Shown here piece by piece: positions 21,396-31,699 of a DNA stretch of 64,000 nucleotides. This DNA comes from Prorocentrum cordatum. Taxonomy: Eukaryota; Sar; Dinophyceae; Prorocentrales; Prorocentraceae. The notes under the pieces were generated by a model. That model was not told the origin of the DNA. It ran no database searches and saw nothing but the letters and a program-made list of their open reading frames with translations. The DNA is taken from assembly GCA_963575745.1 (NCBI GenBank), contig CAUYUJ010020582.1:334083-398082 (forward strand), in the 5' to 3' direction. Within the stretch, counting starts at the first letter, position 1, and each line of letters starts with the position of its first letter. The translations under genes were made by a program, and so were the position numbers.

Positions 21396-21986
21396 TCATG
21401 CGGCTGCCTCCTTGGCCCGAATGCGCTCAGCCAGGGCCCGCAGCCGATCGTTGTCGACCAAGCGAGCCTTGCCTGCCGAGGCGGGGCCAGGAGGGGCAAG
21501 GAACACCGACTTAGGCGGCGGCCTGCACGGTGCAACAGCATCATCACCCTCAGGATTCTTACGATAATGAGGGTGGAGACCATCTCGAATGCGCTTGATC
21601 GCACCTTCTCCTGAGGTGCTGAGCTCTCCGAGACACATCTGGCCGAGCAAGTGGCAGCGTCTGCTGGTATACGCACCGCATCGGGTGCAGAAAAAGAGCG
21701 GCTTGCGGGTCTCCTTTAGCACAGCAAAGCCCAACCGATGGCGCCTCTCTGTCTCAGCACCTTCGAGGCGTCTGAGAGCAGTAGGGGGCCCAGAACAACC
21801 GTTCATAGGTCGGGCATCGCTCTCGAAAGAAACCAGAAAGCACCTGCTACATCGAAAAACACCTCCACCCTCGAGCTCCTCCCATTCGTGCCAGTCTGGC
21901 GGTGGCTTCACCTTCGGGAGGCGAGCCGCAGGAGGGGGCCGAACAAAATCTATCTTGGGAAAAAGCGGGAGCACCGCCCCGAACAT
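21396..21986 (-). pseudogene. LINE-A ORF2 C-terminal tail with two zinc motifs
   Basis: Same frame as the RT/RNase H part, separated by one TGA. It has FRCSRCFLVSFES...C and LFFCTRCGAYTSRRC...C, followed by a basic IKRIRDGLHPHYRKN. LINE-B has the equivalent pair and a matching basic motif. Probably a nucleic-acid-binding tail, by inference. Confidence 0.75.
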
Positions 21987-21992
21987 TTTCGC

Positions 21993-24521
21993 TCAGTCCA
22001 GAAGGAGCTTCACCCGCCTATCCAGCTCAGCCAGATCAGCAGCTGACGCTTGGGGGTGGAGGGAGAGGGCATGCTTCGCCAATCGGCCGGCGTCGGCATT
22101 ACCCAGAGCAATCCTGCGCTCCTCTGGTGGGAGCTCTTGAATTACTTGTTCCGATCTGTGGGCTGGCGTGTAAAGGGCCTCTCCAGCAGCATCGAAACCA
22201 GGGGCCTGCTGCGCCGCCCGACGCACTCCCGCAAACATATGCTTGGGCCCGAGCTGGGCCGCATCCGCTGCATGGTGCAAACGGATGGCACCTTTGCAAT
22301 CACTGTGAAGGGTGCTCAAACCAGACGCGAACACACAAACAGTGGCAAGACCAACGTTTTCCGCAGCCTGGGGAGTTTGCGGGATCGTTGGCCAACTCGG
22401 GGCCATGAGTCGGGTCCTGATCGTGTACTCAGGACCTGGCTCCAGGAAAACCGCGGCAAAACTAGCTCGGCATAAATCTTTTATGATGCACTGCGTGGCC
22501 GAGCCGTCCACGACTACGTCGCGGCTCTCGCTCAGCTCTACAAAATCTTGGAGTGATAATGGCCTGCCGTCGCCGTCCTGAAGGAGAGGGTCCGTCGCCG
22601 TCGAGGGGAGAGGGAAGTCCTCTGGTTCTGGCTGGGCCATCATCAGGCGAGACCAGAAGACATGTTCTTCTGGAGGGCTCGCTCGTGCAGCATCTATGAT
22701 ACCCTGCGAGATCGCATCGGCACGGGCCTGGGCAACCTCCGAATCATCGCAGAGCCACTGACGGTGGAAAATCGAATCTGGCTGACCACATCGCGGGCAT
22801 TTGCCGTCTGAGACATAGCCTGACTCAAGTAACCGATCGGCCGTCCAGCAGCCCTTGGAGAAACACGCGCACACCCAGTACTTGGCTTGCGGAGAGGTTC
22901 GCTTCGAACAGATGGAAGAGCGAAGGTGGTCGACCGACGCCCGCTCACCGACGAAGGAGGGGGTGGACTTCGCAAGCCTACGTTCATGGGCACGCTGCAC
23001 GCCTTCTTGCAACAAGCTGGAGATCATGGTAGGGGAAATATACATTAGGTCTACAGCTCTACCTAAACCATCACGCCAAAGGTTAAAGTTAAGAGCCTGC
23101 CAACCTATCCGATGCAAACTCAGAAGCATTCGATGTCCAGGGCCTCGGGAGTATCTCCATTGTTGGGGCCCCAGAGCTAGCTGCTGTGCCTCCAAAGACC
23201 TCCAGATTCTGATGTGGTCTCGGAAGGAGAGGGGGCTCGTGCTCGGAGTCGTCAGACTACGCCAAAGACTGGATGCCCACTGTCTGGCAGGAGCCGTCGC
23301 CTGCAGCCAGGCGGGGTCGCCGTGAATGCAGACCTTCGCCATGATCGATACACCACGGTGTGCTGGCGTGAACCCTGATAGAAGAACAGTCCTGAGCTCA
23401 GCCAGTTCCTTATCTGACATCCCCAAAATCATTGAGCCGTAGCCGGCCCCAGGTCGAACTCCCGAGATGTAAATTTTGCTCATTCGAGACCGATCCCGTG
23501 GAAGCTTCTTCCTGAAATACTTGATGAAACCATGGCGTTTTTTTTTCATAGCTTGAAACCGTGTCTTACGCTGGGTGAGCCCGCCTTTACAATCCCTGCG
23601 CTGTCCTGGGGCCAGGTCGCAGCCCAAAGAGACGACGGCATTGCTGGGCACGGAGGGGCAGTGACGGGCAATCCTCCTGGCCAAGCGATGCGCAACACGT
23701 TGATCCGTCGCGAAGGTGGTGGCCTTGTCAGCGGCCAACTTCACATCAAGACGCTCCTCAACGACCCACTTCAAATCTGCAGCGGCCGAGGTAAGCGTGC
23801 GAACGACTGTATCAAGAGAGCCAGACATCGTCACCGTGTCGTCATCGATGTATGATCCGAGCGATGTCTGCGGGTTGCGAATACAAAACTGATCAAACTC
23901 AAACATTGAATATACCTTGACAAACACATCGTTGAAAATGTCACCTGCTGGCAATCCTGATTCTGCAAATTGCGGCAAGGGACTGTGATGGGCCCCAAGG
24001 CGGAGGATCCTAGGGCTGCGCCATAAATTGTACAGGGTCTTGGTGAGGACTCGTGGGATGCCCCAGTACTCAGCTCGGGCCCTCAACCAAGCCAACCGAA
24101 AAGATTCGTAGTATTTTTGCCCATCCCAGATGCACCCTGCCGCGATGTCCCCGCTACTGGCCGCTTCTTCAACCAACAGACATTGTTTCCAGACGGTTGC
24201 CTCCGAGGACTGCCCAGCACCGAAAGACCAATAGGGCCGATGAGCCCGCTCCAGAAACTCATCAACCTCAGGACGCCTCAAACGTTCCCAGATACGAACT
24301 GGTGCAGCTAGAAGCAGAATAGGGCGCAATCCTCCCTTGGGCTTCTCCAGAAGCGGCTGCAACATCCAAAGCAACTGCGGCGAGAACAGGCCGAGGCGCT
24401 CGATCGCCTCGAAAAGAAGTGACATCACCTCCAGGGCGCTGTCGCTCAGGAGGCAGAAGTGGCGCGCGTGCAAGGAGTCCAAGGACTGTGCCGTGTGAGT
24501 GCTGAAAGACCCCGATGCCAT
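21993..24521 (-). pseudogene. LINE-A ORF2, reverse transcriptase, zinc knuckle and RNase H
   Basis: About 842 residues. RT signatures: PLLEKPKGGLRPILLL, motif A-like CIWDGQKYYESF, motif B-like GLPAGDIFNDVF, and motif C SYIDDDTV with both aspartates. A knuckle CPRCGQ...FHRQWLC follows, then RNase H with VVVDGSAT, the Glu of QAAENVGL, LHSDCKGAI and GNADAGRLA. All expected acidic residues are present. The reading ends at an in-frame TGA (21993-21995), after which the same frame stays open. Confidence 0.85.
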
Positions 24522-24523
24522 CC

Positions 24524-25570
24524 TTATCTGATCAGGGGTCGCTCGTTCGAAACACCTACGGTCTGGAATCCAAGCCTCTGGCGGGTCAACGTGGCCTTCC
24601 AGAAGCCTCCCAGCTTAACAGTTTCGGCCTCCAGGAGCTTGACGGGGTCCGCGGAGTATATCCCTGGAGCTACCTGCACAACTGTTGGTTGCCATTTCCG
24701 TTGCAGTTTCGCGAAACGATGCATCATCCGAGCCGACCCTGCAAGGGCTTCCTTTTGCCAGGTATCCCACGACTGCTTTTGGAGCTTGCCCCCTAAGTCA
24801 TTGGCATCTGAGAGGTCCTCGGCAATAGCATCCAAGATGAAATCAGCTCTCGCGCGCCACTCGTGCAGGCAGGGAAGGTCTGAACGCCATTCAGACGCAA
24901 GTTGCCTCATCTCACGGAGGGAGGTATCCAATCGGATGTTGAGACCTCCCCCTGGGCATGAGTGCTGCAGCGAAACCTTGAGGATCGCTGCCTGGTACTC
25001 GCCATCAGCGAGGCTCTCGGTGGCCAGTAAAAATTCAGCAAAAGCATGATAGAGCCATCGCCATCCTGAACAGACCTGGAGCTGATCATCTGCAAGTTTC
25101 GGCCTGTAGAACACTGGGGCCCATGAGGCCTTGATGGTATTCCCACGCTCCCCCAAGACCTTGGACTCCACTCCCAAAAATCTCACCAGCTCAAGTTCTG
25201 CACAATCGACGAAGAAGCGCCACGCGGCATTCAGGCATGCCCAAGCCTCGCCTGCAGGGCTGCGACGCGCATGTGCAACTGCATGCGCTGCAAGGTGACG
25301 GGCACCGTCCCAACATCCCTCAGCAGGGCGAGGCCCAAAAGGTAGCTCTAGGGGTAACTTCTGGAAGCTGCGGTAGACCAGCTGCTTGACCGTCAACGCA
25401 TCTGGGCGAATAGCTTGAGACACGGGACGATGAGGCTTGATCTCCCAAGATGTGTCAGCAGCAACCCCTTGGACCAGCCGAGCCGCTCCAGGACCTACCA
25501 AGAAGAAATCAATAATCGAACTGGAAGTCGGGGACCTGCATGTGGGCATCGTCGGGGCCATCGTGAGCAC
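24524..25570 (-). pseudogene. LINE-A ORF2, endonuclease C-terminus and linker to RT
   Basis: Opens in a new frame with SSSIIDFFLVG and WEIKPHRPVSQ. These correspond to the late Asp and catalytic His of the endonuclease, so the domain is split only by the frameshift. The remainder (about 300 residues) is the helical linker found between EN and RT in such elements. It ends at a TAA near 24524, immediately before the RT frame. Confidence 0.75.
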
Positions 25571-25572
25571 AC

Positions 25573-26175
25573 CTAACTTCCGAACGAACCCAGATCCTTC
25601 CAGAACTCAGGAGACATGTTGAAATCGCCGGCCACGATCGAATGGGTCGGGTCCGAGATAGCCGGCCCCAACTGGGCCAGCAGAGCCGTGTTGATGGGCC
25701 CTAGGCCTTCCGCCGACTTAAAGTAAACCGAGAAAAGCGATAACGTCGGCCATCCAGGGAAATCAACCAAAACTTTGAGTACACGATGGGGCGCCACTGG
25801 AGTCTCACCTTCAGGAGGCCATCTGATACCAATACTCAATCTTCCAAAAATAGCAACACCTGCAGAAACCTTACCTGTCTCTGGGTTGAGGTAGCTTGGG
25901 GCAAAAAGCGCATGCCAGCCAAGACGTCGTGCCTTGTCGCTGGCCCTGCCGATGAAGTCCACACTGGTGCCGGCCTCCTGCGCACAAAGAAGAATCGCCG
26001 AGCTCTCGCGCAAGCGCCGCTTGAGCGTGGCCCAGCAGGAACCGTTGAAACTCTCAACCGAATACTGCCCAATCTCAGTATTGGACCTGGACGGGGCTCC
26101 CTTCAGAGGTGGGACGGGAGCACTTGTGCAGGAGAGAGGAATGCCGCAACACTTGGGAGCTGGGCCGCCGAACAT
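25573..26175 (-). pseudogene. LINE-A ORF2, endonuclease domain (5' part)
   Basis: Starts at ATG 26175. An APE-type exonuclease/endonuclease/phosphatase fold is indicated by LLCAQEAG (catalytic Glu), GVAIFGRLS and VAGDFNMSPEFW (Asp and Asn). The frame stops at 25573, where the continuation moves to another frame. The enzyme nicks target DNA to prime reverse transcription. Confidence 0.8.
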
Positions 26176-26179
26176 AGTG

Positions 26180-27310
26180 TCACCCACACTTTTGTTTCTT
26201 AGCCTGAACACCCAGTTGCTTGAGAAGATCCCCAAAGGCACGCTTATTATCGCCCTCTGACCTGGCAGCTTCGATAAGTTTGTCAATGCCTTCATCCGAA
26301 ATATCTTCCAAATCCGTGTCCATGGGAGTGGGGATATTCTCACCCCCAGCATTTCCACGGGCCCCTTGAGCACCAGGGCCACCCGGAACCCCTCCCGAGC
26401 CCTCGGGGGCCGAAGGAGGAGGAGGAACTTGGGCTGCCCGAGCCTGGCACTGCTGCTCGAACAACTTCTGGTATTCGGCGAACTGCGGGGAGGCCATGAG
26501 CTGCTGCACCTCGAGCTTATCCTTGACCGCGTCCGCGTCCAAGACGCATGTTGGCATCGCACTGGGCGGGGCCACCTACGCCATGGTAGACTGGAGCTCC
26601 AACTTGGTGGCTTCAATCTCCACTCTGACCAGCTTGGCTTTCTCCTCCATTCTCTGCAGCTCAGCCTGAGCCGCCTGGATGAGGGCCTGCTGGGTCTTGA
26701 TGTCCTCGTCGAGGCGCTCCAGCTTGGCGCTGGACCTTTGCAACTTATGGCCCAGCGCCGTGTGGCGCGACAATGGGGGCTTGGTAGAATTGAACTCCTT
26801 GCGCGCATCAGCCAACTCCTTCTCCATGGCTTGCTTGATGGCGGCAGTGAACTGCTCATCGCTTCGAATCCCTTGGAGGGTGCTCTCCAAGGACTTGATC
26901 TTGGCCGACAGACCTTTGGTGGCCTCGTCACTGGCCGTGTCAGCGCCTCCTCCGTCTGCAGCATCTGGTGGTGCGCCTGCGGCCTGTGGGCGGCTGCCCG
27001 CCTGCTGGCCGAACTGCTTGACGAGGGATTCCATCTGCTTCTGCAGTGCACTGATGGAGCGCACCACAGAGTTGGGAGCATCATGCGGAGGGCCACGAGC
27101 CCAAGCGCCACCAGGAGCACGAGGTGGCTTGCCATGGGGGCCCGACTGGAGCTCCGCTGCTGCTTTCTTAGCCTTGTCGATGATTGCCTGCGGAGCCTTC
27201 TTTCCGCACAAGCACTCGATGCGGGATGCGAAGTTGCTGTTGCGCCCGCAGGAGGGGCAGCCCCACATCGGCGCCTTCGGGCCTGGTAGGACATCAGGGT
27301 CTTGCCCCAT
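26180..27310 (-). pseudogene. LINE-A ORF1 (RNA-binding/zinc-finger protein) with internal TAG
   Basis: I chose the ATG at 27310 because sequence upstream is a poly-Pro artefact of a GGA tract (27447-27541). About residues 16-34 give WGCPSCGRNSNFASRIECLC, a RanBP2-like zinc-finger pattern with a C-x-C second pair instead of CxxC. Coiled coil follows (QKQMESLVKQF, and KLERLDEDIKTQQALIQ to EATKLELQ). An in-frame TAG at 26576-26578 separates the last 131 residues, which contain LMASPQFAEYQKLFEQQ and an acidic DTDLEDISDEG. It ends with a TGA at 26180-26182, and ORF2's ATG follows four bases later, a compact dicistronic layout. Likely role: binding the element RNA, by analogy to other LINE ORF1 proteins. 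Confidence 0.75.
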
Positions 27311-27446
27311 GCGGCTGCGCAGGGGCACGCGGAAACTGGAGGGATGAGGCCCCTCGGCCTGAAACCGAGCCGTTGGCTCGCAGCTGCGATTACCGCTCTG
27401 AAGACGCCAGCTGCAAGCCCAAGAATCACTTGGGCCAAAGCGGCTA

Positions 27447-27541
27447 GGAGGAGGGGGAGGAGGAGGAGGAGGAGGAGGAGGAGGAGGAGGAGAAGGAAGA
27501 GAGGGAGGAGGAGGAGGAGGAGGAGGAGGAGGAGGAGGAGG
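27447..27541 (+). repeat. (GGA)n microsatellite at the LINE-A 5' end
   Basis: A GGA tract with an AGAAGGAAGAGAG interruption, upstream of the chosen ORF1 start. Confidence 0.9.
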
Positions 27542-27919
27542 ACCAGCAGCACATCCTCCCGTCCCAAGTCCCCTCCCCCTATGCGTCCCTGCAAGCCTGC
27601 CATTCCACTGCAAGAGGCGCCCCCTTGAAAGACCAGCGCAATCGGGTCTGCCATGTTGAACAGGGCCCCGCTGAAAAAACGGAGCTGCCTTGCACCCTTC
27701 CAGCGCGTAGCCAGGAACGCAACAAACAGCTATGACCACACTGCAAAACGAAGTATCTAACGAAGATCTTCACTTGTCGAAGACAGGGCCGCGTCCGAAG
27801 AAGTCTCCAGCGAGAACTCCAAACCTAAAAAGAGCCGCCCTGGACCCGTCCAGTGCTACATGTGTTAGAACTCACTATATTGCAATTTAGCCACGCCTCG
27901 AGCGAGAGCCCCATTCAAT

Positions 27920-28230
27920 CTTCAAAAGAACCGACCTCCACCCGTTTTGACATGCGTTGAAACAGCGACTGCGCGCGGCGCTGAAGCGAGAGCACCATTT
28001 TGAAAACGACCCATGCCCAGTCCTCGGAAATGTTGTAAGATTTCAAGACGAATGTGCGCGGCGCTGAAGCGAGAGCACCACGTTGAAAAATACCCCCCCT
28101 TCCATCCCTGAGTTTGCTGTGATGCTTCAAAACGAATGTGCGCGGCGCTGAAGCGAGAACAACAATTTGAAAATAGCCACCCCTCCACCCGTGAAGCTGG
28201 TGCAAATTTCAAGCCTTAAGGTCCTACGCT
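27920..28230. repeat. 82-85 bp satellite, array 1 (~3.5 copies)
   Basis: Each unit has the core (G/A)ACGAATGTGCGCGGCGCT, then GAAGCGAGA..CCA..TTGAAAA and a less conserved spacer. Cores lie near 27967, 28046 and 28132. The array is followed by GGCCAAACGCCCGGCCCGCC. The same family appears at 47165-47780. Confidence 0.85.
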
Positions 28231-29107
28231 GCGAAGAGAACTCAGGCCAAACGCCCGGCCCGCCCTGCCGACGCGCCTGCGCGCCCGCGGCCACAGTCGC
28301 GGGCGATCCGCCCCGCGCCCCGACCGTCGTCCCTCATCCGACGGCGGAGGGCCTGCACATGCATGCGGTGGCCGCAAAACAGAACAGCTGGCTCTGACTG
28401 GCCACGCGCAAGCAGCTGGCGCAGACCAAACGCTCCGATCAACACTGCTGCAGCTCGTGCGACGAGGTGGCGCAGGCAGCGGCGGCAGCAGAGCGAGGGG
28501 GCCGACGCGGCCCCAGACATCGAATTCCAAGTAGCTGATCAGCCTCTGCCGCGAGCACCAAGGCCTGCAGGCCCTTCTGCGGACCATGCGAGCCTCAACG
28601 TCGACCACGTCGGTGCGCGGCTCAGTCCCCGCGAGCCCCAGGCGCCAGCCAGCCGCAACCGTCACGCTCGCGAGCGCATCGGCGGCGGCATTGCCCAGCG
28701 CCCGCTCGAAGTCTGTCTCCGACCTCAGCAGCCGCAGGTGCTCCTTCTCCTCCGTGTGCGTGTGTGTTGGAACGCCATAAGAGGACGGCAGGGGACCCCG
28801 TGGGGCCTACCCGCCGACTCGGCCAGATGGCAACGTGTCCCCGCGTCACCGTGCGGCACCGCTTGGGCGCCAGGGCCACTCAGCACTTGGGCCGAGTGGC
28901 AGGCCACAAGGGCCTCCCGAAAAAGCCAAGGATGGATAACTCCCAGGCGCGTTGGCCGGGGGGCCAGCGCGGGCAGCTTAGGCCCTAAGCCCTACGCAAG
29001 CGCAGGTGCCAGCCCAGGCGACGGGGCCCCAGGGCCCCCCAGCCACGCGGGCCGCCCAGACCGACCGCCGACCGAGCAGGACCGAGAGAGACCCCGCCCC
29101 AGGGCCC
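28231..29107. other. GC-rich stretch, possible LINE-B 3' region
   Basis: Open in several frames because of composition. I see no domain. Confidence 0.35.
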
Positions 29108-30770
29108 CTAGAGGCCGCGAGGGGCGCCGCTCAGGCTGGCACCCGTGCGGGGGTGCATCCCTGCCAGGAGGCGCTCGCGACGTCGCCGCCGCTCTCTCTC
29201 GGCAGGGTCGCACTCCCGGAGGGGGAGGACACGCGGCGCAATCGTTCTGGAGCCGCCTGGCCCCGCGGGGCACGTAGGCCCCGCAGCGACGACAGACCAC
29301 AAACAACGAACACGTGACAAGCTCGTGGCCACGGTCTGGCACATACGCAGGCGGACCACTGGCGCCGGCGGGGCCGCTCGCAGTCCCTCCCAACCCGCAC
29401 CCCGCTCCACCCGACGACGACTCCCCCTCCCCGCAGGCGAGAGCAGCAGCAGGAGGAGCAGGTGGGCGGGAGGGAGGCGTTGCCCCCTCGGGCGCCGTGC
29501 CACCGCTCGGCTCCACGGCAGGTCGCGCGGCGGGACGGCTCACCGGAGCCCCGCTCTTGGCCGAGGCGGCCGACGGCGCGGGCGCCTCCGCGCCGCGGAT
29601 GCGCGCCGCGAGCCTCTCTTGCATCGGGCCGAGCGCCGCCAGGATCGGGCCAGCGCGGGCGGCCGCGGCAACCTCTTGGGGCGCTTACGCGCTGGGCTGA
29701 GCGCCTCAAGCGCCGGGCCGTCGGGCGTCTGCGGCTTGGCCGCTCTTCCAGCACATTATGCGGTCCTCAGCGCCCGCGGGCGGGCGGCCGGCGGCCCCCG
29801 GCGCTCCCCCAGCGGCCCCCCCGATCCGCGGGGCGGGGCTGGCGTCCGCGTTGGCGGCCCCAGGTAGGTCGCCGCCGTCCGCGCGGGAGTTGGCTGAGTC
29901 CGCGCCCGACTCGGCCACGCGCAGCGCGGGCGGGAGCGCCGGGGCTGAGGCAGGCGGCACCGCCGCCAGGGAGCCCGCGGGGGGGCCCTGCACCAGGCTG
30001 GGAGCGGGCGGCGTGCCCACGTCCTCCGGCATCACCGCCTGCGCCGCGCCGATCGCGGCGACCGCGACCATCAGCGCGCCAGCGGCGGCCTCTCCGAGCC
30101 GCTGGGCGGGGCTGGTCGCCTCGTCGCCTGCGCCGGGCTCCGCGCCATCGGCAGGCGGCGGCGCCGAGGGGCCAGCGTCGGGATGCGGCCCAGCGTCGAG
30201 CTCGCGAGCTGGCGCGCGGGACCGATCTCTCCCGCCCTGCCCATCGCGCGCCGCGGGGCCAAGGATGGGGCCAGGAACAGCCGGCTGAGCAAGGCCGGCC
30301 TCGGGGTGCGCCGCGCCGTCGGGCAAGTCCGGGTCGGCGACGGCGCCCTCCTCGGCGGCGCCGGCGCCATCCTCGGCGCCCGCCCCGGAGGCGTGCAACA
30401 GGTAGGCCCCGGTGGCGGCATCGGCGCCCTCCTCGGCGGCCCCAGCGGCGACGGCGGCGTCGGCGCCCTCCTCCGCGGCCGCCCCGGCGGCGTGCAGCAT
30501 GTAGGCCACCTTGGCCTGGAAGCCGGCATCCCGCTGGCTCCCGTCGGCCACGCGGGCGTCAGCGCGGGGGGTGGCAGGGGGGGGGGCACCGACGGCGCGC
30601 GGCCTGCAGCCGCGGGCGCGGCCCCGAGGACGGAGAGGGCCCGCTCGCGCCCCAGGACGGTCGGCGTGCATGCTGAGCCCGCCAATGCCCGTTGGGTGCT
30701 GTCTGTGTAGGCCGTGCGCCCGCAGGCAAGGCAGACGAGGCTTTGGCGCTCATGGCACAGAGGATGGGGG
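29108..30770 (-). pseudogene. LINE-B ORF2 tail: two zinc motifs separated by an Ala-rich insert
   Basis: Motif 1, SLVCLACGRTAYTD...C, lies near 30750. An open Ala/Gly/Pro-rich frame of 322 codons (30671-29706) contains repeats such as YLLHASG and YMLHAAG with EEGADAA. Motif 2, LFVVCRRCGAYVPRG...C, lies near 29290, and RRRERLLAGMHPRTGA follows in another frame. In LINE-A the two motifs are only about 50 residues apart, so the Ala-rich stretch looks like an expansion or insertion. Confidence 0.55.
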
Positions 30771-30824
30771 GCACGCGTATAAATTGTGCTGGATGATTGG
30801 CAGCTTGGGCGGGCCCCTCCGTGC

Positions 30825-30982
<158 letters not shown>

Positions 30983-30985
<3 letters not shown>

Positions 30986-31640
30986 GGGCCCATGCCACCT
31001 CGATCGCGCCAGGAGGCCTGTCCCGCCACGCCTGGCGTGCACGTTGCCAGAGGTCCTCGTTGGCACCGCCAAGCAGCGCGGACGACATCTTCCGTTCCCA
31101 GCACCGCCAGAGGGGCTTGTGGTAAGTCACGTACCTGATGTTGCCGCAGACGGACTCCAGCGCCAGCGCGAAACCGAGGATCTCCGCGAGCGGTGCCGTC
31201 TGCCGTCTGCCAGGGACGGGTGCAACACAAAACCAGCGCAGGTCGGTCCACAACCCGTCCTCGTCCGGGCCCATGGCCGCGATGCTGGTGGCGCAGCGCC
31301 TGCGCCGCGGGTCGTCGGATAACTTCCCGCGAGAGCCGTCGCCGTAAACCGCCGCGAAGCCGCCGTCGCGCCGCGTCGACCCCAGGGCGCTGTCCGCGCC
31401 GAGGGGCGCCGCGGCCTGCTCCGCCCTCTGGTCGCAGCAGACGGGGGTGGTCGCGCGCGGGGCAGGCGCCCAGCGCAACCACATGGCAGACGATGCCTCG
31501 TGTCCAGCGAGCGCCCGAGGCGAAAGGGCAGCCGTGGACTCGAGATCCTCACCCGCATTCGCAGGACACTGCCAGATCCCGTGCGCCAGTGTCTCGTCCG
31601 CGCAGCCGCGCCGCGCGCAGCAGCAACTCGACGGGATCTC
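30983..31640 (-). pseudogene. LINE-B knuckle and RNase H, cut by a (CA)n expansion
   Basis: CCCARRGCADETLAHGIWQC is a knuckle. RNase H reads AVYGDGSRGK (Asp), PLAEILGFALALE (Glu), then YVTYHKPLW where an Asp is expected, and AIEVAWAPH. Directly at that Pro-His the sequence turns into a (CA)n microsatellite, and the final GN-x-x-AD motif is not found. Confidence 0.65.
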
Positions 31641-31699
31641 GCCCACTGGCCGCCAAAGACAACAGCGCGGGTGAGACCCCACTCCGCGCGCCGAGCCTC

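Larger units (their letters stand above)
21396..27310 (-). mobile_element. LINE-A: nearly complete non-LTR retrotransposon
   Basis: Two-ORF element on the minus strand. ORF1 carries a zinc finger and coiled coils. ORF2 carries an APE-like endonuclease, reverse transcriptase, CCHC-like knuckle, RNase H and a tail with two CxxC motifs. All catalytic residues I can locate are intact, but the frames are interrupted by one in-frame TAG in ORF1, one in-frame TGA in ORF2, and two frameshifts near 25573 and 24522. No target-site duplication was identified. The few lesions suggest a relatively recent insertion or sequencing indels. Confidence 0.9.

Noticed and set aside
22050-23325. Plus-strand ORFs opposite LINE-A
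   Set aside because: Antisense of RT/RNase H coding sequence.
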